From Pachyseris speciosa (taxonomy: Eukaryota > Cnidaria > Anthozoa > Scleractinia > Pachyseridae): a DNA stretch of 64,000 bases. Below are positions 46,882-57,362 of the stretch, piece after piece. The notes below the pieces were generated by a model, which saw only the letters and a list, made by a program, of their open reading frames with translations, made no database searches and was not told where the DNA came from. Position 1 is the first letter of the stretch; every line of letters begins with the position of its first letter. The stretch lies in the NCBI GenBank assembly GCA_016490735.1, contig JAEMWC010000239.1, forward strand, positions 437,501 to 501,500. Direction: 5' to 3'. Made by a program: the position numbers and the translations under genes.

Positions 46882-49800
46882 TCATTGAAGTTGCTCCAAT
46901 TCGCCAATAACTTCACTTATGGTGGGTCGTGCCTCAGGATCCCTTTCAACACATCGCTGAATTAAATCCCCTAAAGCACCTTTCACCCGGGTTGTCTGAT
47001 TCTGGAGTTCTTGTGGATCAGGTTGCTGTCGGATGCACATTTCACACAATAGTACACCGAAACTGTACACGTCCACCTGGTGGAAAGAATCAAAAGAAAT
47101 AGCTACGTTGGTAAAAACGTACAATTGCGAGGGTCACGTTTCATTGATCATGAAGTACTAACACTGAACAATTGCAAACCATTTGGTCACAAAAAGCTAA
47201 TAGTTAACCATTAACGGGTTCTACACTTTACTTCAAATGTGAAAGATGTCGAGGTCGAACAGAGGACAGAGGACAGAGTTCTTTTGTATGTTGAAATGCA
47301 CTCATTGTTAATGAAATGCGACGCTACCTGTCTTTCTTAATGTTCTATATGGCCTACAGGTAATTTGTTGGAGGTGAATATTCAGTTTACTTATAACGTG
47401 TCTGATTGTTACAGATGCGATGAAAAAGATTTCATTCTGAGAAACCGTGGACAGCATAGAAGTGTCTTAATTTACAACATTTTCCTAACGTTTACGCTCA
47501 AACATAAGGACAATTCGTTACCCAAAATATTACTTCTTGAACCTTTGTACCTAGATTCAGTTTGAATACAATGATCAAAATTCACCGTTAAAGCATGATA
47601 GACCACGAGTATGGGCGAACTGACCACGGTACGAGTACCATCGAGTAAAGACGCATTGAAATAAGTTACAGCAACGAAGTTTGTATCATACCTTCGATGT
47701 CTGCTGAGGAGTAAGGGCTTCAGGAGCGGAATATATTGCGGCTCCTGGGTTCACTGTCATGCTCTCACGCATGAAATTCGCAGCTCCGTAGTCAGACAGC
47801 TTGGCTCGCCAAGAATCACCTCGTCTCCACAGCAAGACGTTCGCACTACTGATGTCTCGATGCATGATAGGGCGCGGCGTATTAAGGTGAAGATAATTTA
47901 ATGCTTTTGCGACATCCAACGCAAGGATGGCTACTTCCTCCTTACTTAAGGAACGCTGGTGTAATACGTGCCGTAAGCTAGTGTCGAGTAACTCAGTGAC
48001 AAGCAAGGGACTCCCATCTTCGTTTGTGGCACCAATAAACTGAAGAAGATTCGGATGACGACAACGCGCTGCAATATTCATTTCTCGTTCAAAAAGCCCT
48101 CTATTATAATCAGAGAGAATCACTTCGTGCATTTCTTTCACAGCAACCTGACATCCGCGAAACGTGCCCTCACGCACTTCGCCGAATGCTCCTTTGCCCA
48201 AAATTCTGTCGCTCAAAACAACTTCAGCACGTTGGACAATCCAGTCACATGACTGAGTTGATGCTTGTTCGGCTGCAGAAACAGCTGATTGTAATTCCCT
48301 TTCGGTTGAGAGATGACGGCTTCTTTCTTCTTCCATTTGCAGTTCCAAGCTTCTTAGCCTTTCTTGCAAAGTTGCCCTCTGCTGTTGTTCTTCCTCCAAA
48401 CTGCGCTGTTGCTCTCTGATCATGCTTTCTCTCGTCTCAAGATCAGATTGAAGGGATTGACTCGATAACAGTGCAGCTCGCAGTCGTTCTTCCGTTTCAG
48501 TATGAGACATTCTGGTTTGCTTTATTTCCTCGTCAATCCTAGATCTTGCTTGTCGCTCTAGTGCTAACGTTCCCTGTAGCTGATCAACAGTTCTTTCCTT
48601 TTCCCCTAGCCTTTCTTGTAAAGTTGTCCTCTGCTGTTGTTCTTCTTCCAAACGGCGCTGTTGCTCTCTGATCATGCTTTCTCTCGTTTCAAGATCAGAT
48701 TGAAGGGATTGGCGTGACAACAGTGCAGCTTGTAGTCGTTCTTCCATTTCAGCATGAGACATTCTGGCTTGCCTTATTTGCTCCTCCATCCTTGATCTTG
48801 CTTGTCGCTCTTGTGCTAAAGTTCTCTGTAGCTGATCAACAGTTCTTTCCTTGTCCTTCAAATCTCTCTCAGCAGGTGACCGACGCGTTTGCTCAAGTTG
48901 ACTCTGCAATCTTGTTTGGTTGGTGAAATCAGTACTTCCTTTCTAAAATAAATTTGTACAAACCTAAGGTTCCTAAAGTAGTTTTCAACCAATAAATCAT
49001 AAAATAAAATGTTGAATAGAAAACCCCTAAATGTGTAAACATTTACTGCAATAAAAGTAATAACAAGTAACAATTTACATTCATGCTTATGGACACCAAC
49101 AAATAAATCAATCGAACAACGTGAATTTCTCTATTGTACCTTTTCTCCTAACTAAGAGAGTGGAGTATTTAGAAGGCCTTTGAAGGAAAAAGCGACAATT
49201 CATAAATTAATATACCATCGTTATTCAAGCCACGATTCCTCAGCTTATAAGCTTTCATCACAGGCATGTTGCTATTGCCATTCTAGAAACATATTTTGAA
49301 AATATTTCCAAAAACAGCTACATCCATGTCATACCTCAAAAGACTCTGGTGTGGCGGCTTTCCTCGGTGTTCCTAAATAAAAAATAAAATGCATGACCTC
49401 AGGGGATTCATCAGTAAGCATAACGTTGGGAATGGGGAACCGTTGTAGATAATAACAAAATACTGATAATTGCCAACGAGTCACCCTCGCGAGGACGCGA
49501 GGGTGACGAGGCGGCAGCATTATAAAGCCGTGTGTGCGAGTTGATTTTGGTACAGGGAGACGAAATCTCGAATGAAAAAAGTTAGCATAAGGTAATGTAA
49601 GAGTGACATCATCGGTGATTGTTTTCGAGTTAGCCAAAGGCATCGCGGTATTTTTTTTATCTAAACCAATCACATCAGGAGGATCATGATCGGTGACAAG
49701 ATGACCACATTGACCTCATTGACCTCATGGTGGCTTGTGCGGGCTTAGGCAGGAAAAGGTGAATGGAAATATTGATATTATTCACTCGTGAGCGTTGTCT

Positions 49801-52800
49801 TCTTGCGTGTACTTTAATTTAGTGTTTTTGGGAGCCAGAGTGTCACAAATTTAACACCTAGCAGGCTGAAAAATCGCCCAGCGAGGCAGTTATCGAAATC
49901 AGTTCGAAAACGGCTAGCTTGCCAAAACAGTCAATTGCCTTGACAAGATCGGCCAGCGTGCCATTTAAGAAACAAAAAACAAAACCACTTGAACATAATC
50001 ACTATAAACTCAATCAGAGGGCGTATAAAGCCTCTTCTTTTATCGAGCTAGTGTGCTCAAAATTACAAATTTGACAGTCACGGCGAGCGTGCCAAAACAG
50101 CAATCTTGCCAAAACAACAGTCAATTGTTTACAAAATCGGCCAGCGTGCTATAACTAAGGAAAAAAAAAACACTTGAATATATTCAATTATAATAAAGTT
50201 TCGATATAACGCGCGCTCCGATTGGTTAAAACAGCGTGCCTTATGACAGTACAGATGCACGGGCAGCTACGGTGTCGCGCCATGGACCCAAATGAAGATC
50301 TGAATTCTTCCCTCGGTTTTTATTTTGATTCAGACGTCTTGTACGACCTAGAAAATGTGTATGAAAACGAGCGGTTAGCCTCAATGGATTTGGAAGATGT
50401 TTCTGCGAGTAACACCACAAATAACAGCATTAAAAGTTAAGGATTAATGTCAAGCGTGTTTTCAGAAGTTGCTGAAATTGTCCGCTTCATGCAGCGACGA
50501 GGGCAATTTCAGCAACTTCTGAAAACACAAGTGGTTTACGAGGACTCATTCCAATTACGTGTTAATAAAATAAGGGCTAAATTTTCTTAACATTGCTAAG
50601 GCACGTCGAAAAACAGTCACCCAAGTGGAGTAAAATCACTCGTTCGCTCGCAAAGCAAACGAAAAAAACAGTTCAACTAAGCTTAATCTAATTTCTTAAT
50701 TTGCGTCCAAAGCGAGTGTGGATGATTACTATTTACATCCAGTCGAGAGATAAATACGAGTTTCAGTCCTGAACAAAAGTAGCAACAATTAAACCAAATG
50801 TTCAAAGCTGAAATTTATTTAATTCACCTGTCGTTGTAGAGGTTTCCATCACTTGAAAAAACACATCCACTTAAAAACACGCATCGGTAAATTGTCCAAA
50901 GAAAGAACTTCGTCCTCCAAGTTTGAGCTACTCGTTCCTCCAGTTAATGGTAAACTGTTCTGTGACCCTTTTTGGTGAGCTGCATGATGCCGTGGAATCA
51001 TTTTGTTTTTCAACCAAACAATCCCGCTACGCCGGGCGCCATGCAAGCCGATCCAAGTTTTAAGCTTTTCACGAGTAAAATCTTTTACACTTTCATTTCA
51101 AACTAGAAAATTCACCTTCCTGAGTATCTTTTAAAACCAGCTCTTGATCATTACGCCTTTTTTAGCGAATGCATGAGCCAAAATTCCGCCGAATTTCACT
51201 GAACAATTTGCTTTTTGATCGCGATTTTAGACTAAAAAACAACTTGCACTTTGATGGTTTCTGAACTTTGATAATTTGACATTTTGAGAGCTTTTGTCGT
51301 GTTTAACCAATGAAATGTATTGAGCCATTCTAACAAGGATTGTGATTGGTCTGTTCTAGCGTGCCTTATGAGAGTACAATTTCACGGCTGACGCCAGTCT
51401 TAGGATTTGGAAAATAAAGTTTTCTGAAAATTGTAGCCGAATGCGTGAGGAAATTAAGAAATTCTTTATTATAAAACAAATAAAAAATCCTTAACCGTGC
51501 TTTGTTCTGTTATAAGGCACGCAAGGAAGTGACGAGAGCACTCAAGAAGTAGTTAAAAGCACTCGCCTACGGCTCGTGCTTCTTTCTACTTCTTTCGTGC
51601 TCTCGTCACTTCCTTGCGTGCCTTATAACAGAACAAAGCACGGTTAAGGCTTTTTTATTTGTTAAATATATTCACTATAAACATAATCAGAGGGAATATA
51701 AAGCCTCTTTCCAATCGAGTCACGAATCACACGACGTGTCGCTGTTAGTTTGTGCTCATCCATTAGCGTTCACAAAAAAACAGTCTAAGCTCTGTTTCGG
51801 CCAGAAAGCCACTAGCTGTCAAGCTTAAGGGAACTTAGCAAATCAATTTGGATAGTAAATTTCAGGGGGCTTGCAGCTGTAGCTTCGTTTGAAAATTATC
51901 CGATCAGAAGTGCTCAGGTCCAAAGTCCAGTGCGTGCACCGAAGTAACAGCTCACGAGAATTTATTATGCTTCTTCTATTCTGTATGTTGTTAGTCGTAA
52001 ATCATTGTAAGGGCCATAGTGGTGTGACTAATTTCGATTTTTCACGTGGATATCAAAATGTTACCGTTTTCAGATTCCGCGGGAGATATTTGTCAAGACG
52101 TATACCTTATCCTTCTAATGGTAGTTTCAATCCCTTTGCAATTTCTAATAAAGAAGCACACGTATTAAATGGAAACAAATAACTCAGAAGCTGCAAAACT
52201 GTTAGAGGAAAATAGCTATTCATTTGGCAGAGATCACGTTACAAGTTTTGTTCTTAAAAACATTTTAAAACAAGAGCATGTGGAATTTGCGTTCTAAGAA
52301 CATGTTTAAACACAAACATGTCACATTTGAATTCATGCTCATTTCTAACAACAATGTTGGTTTCATCTCTCTCAAGTAAAGCAAGGGACTCATATTTCAC
52401 CTCTAATCTACCCTACAAGTTTAATTCTTATAGACATTTTAAAAAACAAAGAAAGACAGGTGAGTTTTGCACTGCTTTTTTAAACAACGATTCAGTTTTA
52501 AAAAATCGACTGTACTCTGGTTACTTCTTAATTTTCTCTGCCCACACAACTGTGCCAGTGTTTACTCGTTGGCACTCTACCGGCAGGTATTCCTAGTATA
52601 TTGACGTAAATCAGTAACGAGTGTAATCAAAGGCTCAATGAGTCAACTCATTCATGCATTAATGTAAACAGATGAAAGGATGAGATCAGGTTGCAGACGG
52701 TTGTTAGCTTTTGTGAGTATCGTGAGAACTTCTTTTGATATTTCTTTTTGTATTAATTTGAATACACTGGAGTGATAACCATTTACCGATAGTGCCATGC

Positions 52801-55800
52801 TCGAGGATCGAGCGCTAGATGTTGTACCATTCAAAAGTGCTAACTGAACAAAAGAGAATAATAATTAAAGCTCTCTTAAAACTATGAGTTAACAAAAATG
52901 CAGGAGTACTATATATTCGTTCAATGCGCAAGCGCACTCACGAGTGAGAAGGCGTGGGTTGATTTCCTGTCACTTATTGTGATCTTCGAGCTATTTGTGT
53001 TTCAAAATTGAATAATATTTGGAAAATCCTTGAATCCTTCTCGTTCCTGCTGCTGACCGCCCCGTCCTGTTACAATATGTTTGCAAAACCTCTTCAGACC
53101 GGGGGCAGTTGTAGTGTCAACTATTACTAGCAGTACGTTATACCACTAACAAGGAAAAGATAAGGCCGGGATCTGACATTTTCGAGCTCCCATCGCAATT
53201 CCTCTGGAGTCAGAGATTGAACATGACAGTGATTGTGTTCGATTCGAGATAAGGATTTGATCATCGACTTTCTAAGTACAAGTCAATTATTGATTGCTAT
53301 CTAAAACGTGTTCGTAAACCGTATGTCATTTATAATGATAGTAACTGAACTCTGTGGTAAAAACTCCTATTCGATTTTTTTTTCTCAAAATACAAAGTTA
53401 AGATCCCCGTAACAGGGCATCTTTTACCAAAACACTTAGTATTTTTCTACCTGGAGCTGATACGTATTTTTCTTCTGACTGTTTACTGCCATTTGGTCAG
53501 TGAATACTGACCAAGTATTTACGTCATTCCACGTAGAGTTATGCTAGCAACGGCTGTGTAAGTATTGTACGTGATAATTCAAATATAAACAATCGTGTTT
53601 ACCAAATGAGGCTGAAAATAAAAAGAAAAGCTTTCGACAAAGGAGTCCAGCTACAACGAATCGGCAAGCTAGTCGTTGGGTCCCCTTTGTAATGACGTTA
53701 TTCCACGCAGATTTCTGCGTAAAATGATTTCCACCATCGCCGCCATGCTCACAACAGCTCATTCATTTCGCAAGCGCATGAATGAGTTAAAAAATAGTGT
53801 AGCATTTTGTTTGGCTGAAGACCTCTAACACTGTCACTAACTGTCTCTGTCACTGTCACTAAATATATTACTATGAGTGTCAAATCAACTCTAAATCAAG
53901 TAGAATCAAATCAAATGAAATGTTGGTTTTAGAGGAGGGGGGAAAACTGGAGTACCCGGAGAAAAACTTCTCGGAGCAGAGGAGAGAACCAACAACAAAC
54001 TCAACCCACGAGTCCTGGAATCGAACCCGGGACACATTGCTGGAAGGCGAGCGCTCTCACCACTACGGCAACCCTAGTGCTTCCCCTAAACGATAGCTAG
54101 TTTGTACCCTCACTGCCTTGTCACTGTCACTATTCAGTACTGTTTTTGCGGTGTTTCTCTCAACCTTTACTCATTAAGCCAGAACTGGGAATTATTTTCT
54201 TACTTTACATTTTATCTGAATAAGATAGATCCTAAACATTTTAGGCAGCACATATTTTGCGGGTTGGCGATAACTAGATTGTTACCCTCAGCGAAACTCT
54301 CAGCACTGCAGGCGTTCCTAGTTTGCATTGCGCTAATTTGCTTTCTTATAATTAGTATATGGATTCAATGTTATAAAAAACTCTTTTTGATCGCTTTAGT
54401 AAAATTTTAGCAAACGTCAGTTCAAAACTTCAAAGCTCTGATTTGACTCACTACTAAGGTGTTGTTTCCTTCTTACCTTCATGAACGTAACTTGCTTGAC
54501 TGGTAGCTACCGTTGTTGGGCCGCTTTGGTTCACGTATTTTTGAAAGTTCTGCAAAAAGGAACCAACTTACAATTAGTACTAAGTTATGCCTAAGGATCA
54601 GAAAATGGTCGATTAAACATCTGAGAATATCACAAAGCATTTGCGTTTAGCAGTCAGTGTAGATACTCTTCAGATATCCAAGCAAAGAGGTAGATTCCAT
54701 ATTCTAACTTAGAACAAAATAATAGTTTGAAACTATTACGAAAAATACCATTGGTTGGTAATTAAACGTCTGCGCGTACTACGTATTGATTTTTGTGAGG
54801 TCAAAAGACCAAAGATTACCAAAAGCAAAGACTGATCAGCAATAAAAGAAAAAAGTGATTCGTCTCCTAGAAAGATCATTTTCAACAGGCGAACGGTACG
54901 TGAACAGATCAGGTAGAGAGTTTAAGAAACGTAAAAACAGTGAATCCCATCAGAGAGGAATTATCCCAAACGTGTATAACTCCATGGTGAAACTCTAACC
55001 GCACTTCTGAAAATACATTGGGATCAAAAGGTAGACATAATTTGCACCAAAGACGTTGAGCAAAAATGCGCGTCTGCACGGACTCGAACAGGGAGTTTCT
55101 GCTTATCGGACAACTGTCAAAGTCATAACCTTGCCGGCACTTAAAGGAACAGTATCCCGATTGTGCGCATGCTGAAAATTTTGATTTTTGTTCATCCTGT
55201 CAGGAAATCAAAAGATGCGAGAAGAAACAAATTCGTTCAAAAATTCTTTTGCATCGTGCTCAGTTGAGTTCGATATTACCCTAAATATTCTCAGAATTAT
55301 AGATTAATGATACATAGTTCTTGTTGAGTTGCAATTTTCGTGCAATTAGGATTTTTTGGAGTTGTTTTTAATGCCGTTGGCCGGAGAGCGGAGAGGAGGA
55401 AAAACGCTATGGCGCCGGTCGAAGGCTTCTTTCTCCCGCCAACTTCCACAAAAGCTCAGATAATCGTGAAAGGAATAAGCAGAAATGGAACCAGCAGCAT
55501 AGCAGAATATCAATACAAAAATAAAGCAATCCATGAGACATGAAAACGGCTAAAGGAATGGTGTCTGTATTCCACCGATACACCGGCCTTCGCTCAGCAT
55601 TTGCTGTCGCTGGAAATGCGAAGGAGAGCAAGGTAAAGTGAAATCTTCGCCTTTCATCCGACAAAATGTAAGCAAACAATTATGCTTGCGTAAAATTTCA
55701 TAAGTGGAGTTATATTTGCCGTTATAAATTTAGGTCTCTCCTTTCTTCCGAACAACCGTTGAGGAAAGGCCAAAGCCTGACAAGACTCCCGCTAAGCCGG

Positions 55801-56919
55801 GGACTTTTGAAAATTATTCCACGTTTCAAAAGTATTTTCCTAGCGTTAAATGCGATATTCGAACATTATTGAAAATATGAATGAATCTTTTTAAACACGA
55901 AATGAAAACACGACAAACGCTTACGTGGTTGACATCTGAACTCTTCACAGTCGAGCGGACTAACTCTAATATGACAAAGAGTCTGGTTGCGTAAAAATTC
56001 ATAACTCGCGTTGTATTTCTGCTTTTACAGTGATTTTGGTCTCTTTGGAAAGCTACAGAAGTGTAGCATTTGAATTGCCGAACGACCGTTCATGAAAACG
56101 CTAAATGAAGATCACAATTTGTTTCGCGTTAGTTAATAAAGAACGTGATGAAGTTTTCGCTAAGCGGCACGTTTGAAAATTGAACGTTTGGAAATTTTCT
56201 TAGCGGCGTTTCGTTCCATGTTCCACCATAATTTGTACATGGGTTTAAAGCTCAAGACATGTTCTATTTGAAACTGTGATTGAATTTTTCTACAGATGAA
56301 ATGTAAAAGCCACAAACACTTACGCGTTTAACATAGTTCACCGCTTGTGCTGTGAAATAACAGTTTTTATGCTGCATAAAAAGCTAAAACTTGAGTTGTA
56401 TTTGTCTTTGCAAAGCTTAACAAATGTAGTTTCTGTATTTCCGATGGACCTTTAACAAATACAGAATTAATCGCGTCTCTCACCGAAAAAATCGTGAGTG
56501 AGGTAAATTCACGAAGTTGTTATAACGCGAGCAGATACCGTCAAAGGATGTAAACAATGGATCAATCAACGCTATCTTAGCGCCTTAATGTGACAATTCT
56601 ATTGTTTGTTTTTTTTTAACAAATAACAGATGAGGTTGGCGCGTGCGCATTATCGGGACACTGTCCCTTTAATCACTAGATCCAAAAAAGATCTGCTATT
56701 GCCGACTGAAGAATGACTAGATACCTGAGACTGGTTGTAAGAATAAATCTACAACATACTGATTCCTTAGTAATTCATAAATTTAATTGCACCGAACTTG
56801 CAACTGCCTAACACAACAACGATGGGGAGAAGGTGAACTTAGAACGCAATTTCAAATGTTAATTATATAAACTACCTCAACGGAGATCGAGATTTTTCCT
56901 GGAGCCTCTCTTGTAGTAC
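46882..56919 (-). CDS. kinase half of a predicted macro-domain-kinase fusion: linker, duplicated coiled coil, TKL-type kinase
   Basis: Exons on the minus strand are 56876-56919, 54477-54549, 49335-49372, 47692-48942 and 46882-47076, all with AG/GT borders and joining in phases 0, 1, 0, 0. The small exons encode TTREAPGKISISVE, NFQKYVNQSGPTTVATSQAS and TPRKAATPESFE. The 1251-nt exon encodes about 210 residues of Gln/Glu/Arg-rich coiled coil with an 84-residue repeat, then a kinase: GKGAFGEV loop, VAVKEM lysine, HRDISSANVLL catalytic loop, SDYGA (DYG for DFG), APE, and DVYSFGVLLCEM in the last exon, ending in a stop at 46882. All catalytic residues are present, so activity is likely. The fold is TKL-like, and Ser/Thr or Tyr preference cannot be told. 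The first exon needs one base from a phase-1 donor, exactly what the macro exon at 57363 supplies. Introns hold the 49.5-52.6 kb repeat, a SINE and a TTAA element. Confidence 0.88.
48349..48852 (-). repeat. 252-bp in-frame tandem duplication in the coiled coil
   Basis: Two adjacent 84-codon units (48601-48852 and 48349-48600) share KERTVDQLQ, ERQARSR, SLQSDLETRESMIREQQ and RLEEEQQQR with few substitutions. The duplication keeps the frame and lengthens the coiled coil by twelve heptads. Heptad register is preserved because 84 is a multiple of seven. Confidence 0.9.
49467..52597 (+). mobile_element. 1.5-kb dispersed repeat, copy 2, with a 1.48-kb insertion
   Basis: It matches 20193-21696 along its length and carries TATAAAG at 49521, 50024 and 51697. 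A foreign block (50188-51663) splits it between the second and third TATA boxes. The ORF from 51967 to 52182 starts MLLLFCMLLVVNHCKGHSGV and is 71 codons long, longer than in copy 1, with RGRYLSRRIPYPSNGSFNPF after the signal peptide. The unit lies in an intron of the minus-strand kinase gene, in the opposite direction. Confidence 0.65.
50188..51663 (+). mobile_element. insertion with two long perfect hairpins and a short ORF
   Basis: The uninterrupted site in copy 1 (about 20894) defines the borders. No terminal inverted repeats are seen. Arms 50456-50480 and 50504-50528 form a perfect 25-bp hairpin. Arms 51489-51541 and 51597-51649 form a perfect 53-bp hairpin near the right end. An ORF at 50222-50440 contains MDPNEDLNSSLGFYFDSDVL and is acidic; no domain is recognised. 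The lack of TIRs and of a clear target duplication would fit a tyrosine-recombinase (Crypton-like) element without its enzyme, but that is a guess. Confidence 0.55.
52598..53889. other. no gene established
   Basis: This intron sequence of the kinase gene includes a 60-codon open stretch at 52652-52834 (minus) behind a good acceptor (CTCTTTTGTTCAG), but its phase does not fit the neighbouring exons. Nothing else was recognised. Confidence 0.35.
53890..54080 (-). mobile_element. tRNA-derived SINE, full head
   Basis: On the minus strand the head reads GGTTGCCGTAGTGGTGAGAG (A-box) to GGGTTCGATTCCAGG (B-box), then the body GTTGGTTCTCTCCTCTGC, CCGGGTACTCCAG and CAACATTTCATTTGATTTGA. The partial copy at 26385-26520 shares the body. 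It lies in a kinase-gene intron in the same direction as the gene. Confidence 0.8.
55145..56668. mobile_element. 1.5-kb non-autonomous DNA element with TTAA target site
   Basis: The ends AGGAACAGTATCCCGATTGT and ATAATGCGCACGC-side mirror CGGGACACTGTCCCT are imperfect inverted repeats of about 28 bp, and TTAA lies directly outside each. TTAA sites are used by piggyBac and Kolobok elements; the AGG start favours Kolobok. Internal segments repeat ACGCTTACG-type words three times. No transposase ORF was found. The element sits in a kinase-gene intron. Confidence 0.75.
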
Positions 56920-57362
56920 CTACAACAAACATCGCAAATATTTTCTCTGAAGTATCTGGGCAAAAAATATAGACAATGAAAAGGTATCCCTAAACCAGGA
57001 TACTGCGCATGCAGTCTTAGTCCATTAAGTGCATGGTTGTCTTTGGGCTGAGACTAAGAGCAAACAAGCTGAAGAGAGGGGGAGTCACTTTGAAGATGGA
57101 AGTGATCAGTAGTTTCTTCTAAAATTGGCCTTAAAATAGCGGCTAACTATAACCTGATTGTTGGAGAAACAGTGTTCAAATTTATCTCCTTTCTAGAGTT
57201 CGTCAGTGACATGCCTTGGGCTTTCTTGCTTATTTACTTTGAATGAATAAAATAAGAACAGCAAATTCCCAGAAGAATGGAAGGAAAGCATTGTAAACTA
57301 AAAATACAACGGCTTAAAAGAGTTTTACCGTATTCAGGAAAAAATGCTTAGTTCACTCTTAC

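Noticed and set aside
50849..51046. 65-codon minus-strand ORF in the hairpin-bearing insertion
   Set aside because: No recognised domain and no support beyond being open; it may belong to the element, but its role is unknown.
52652..52834. Exon-like minus-strand stretch behind a good acceptor
   Set aside because: It would start in phase 0, whereas the preceding kinase-gene exon (54477-54549) ends in phase 1, and skipping that exon also removes the match to the next one; it may be an alternative terminal exon but cannot be supported.
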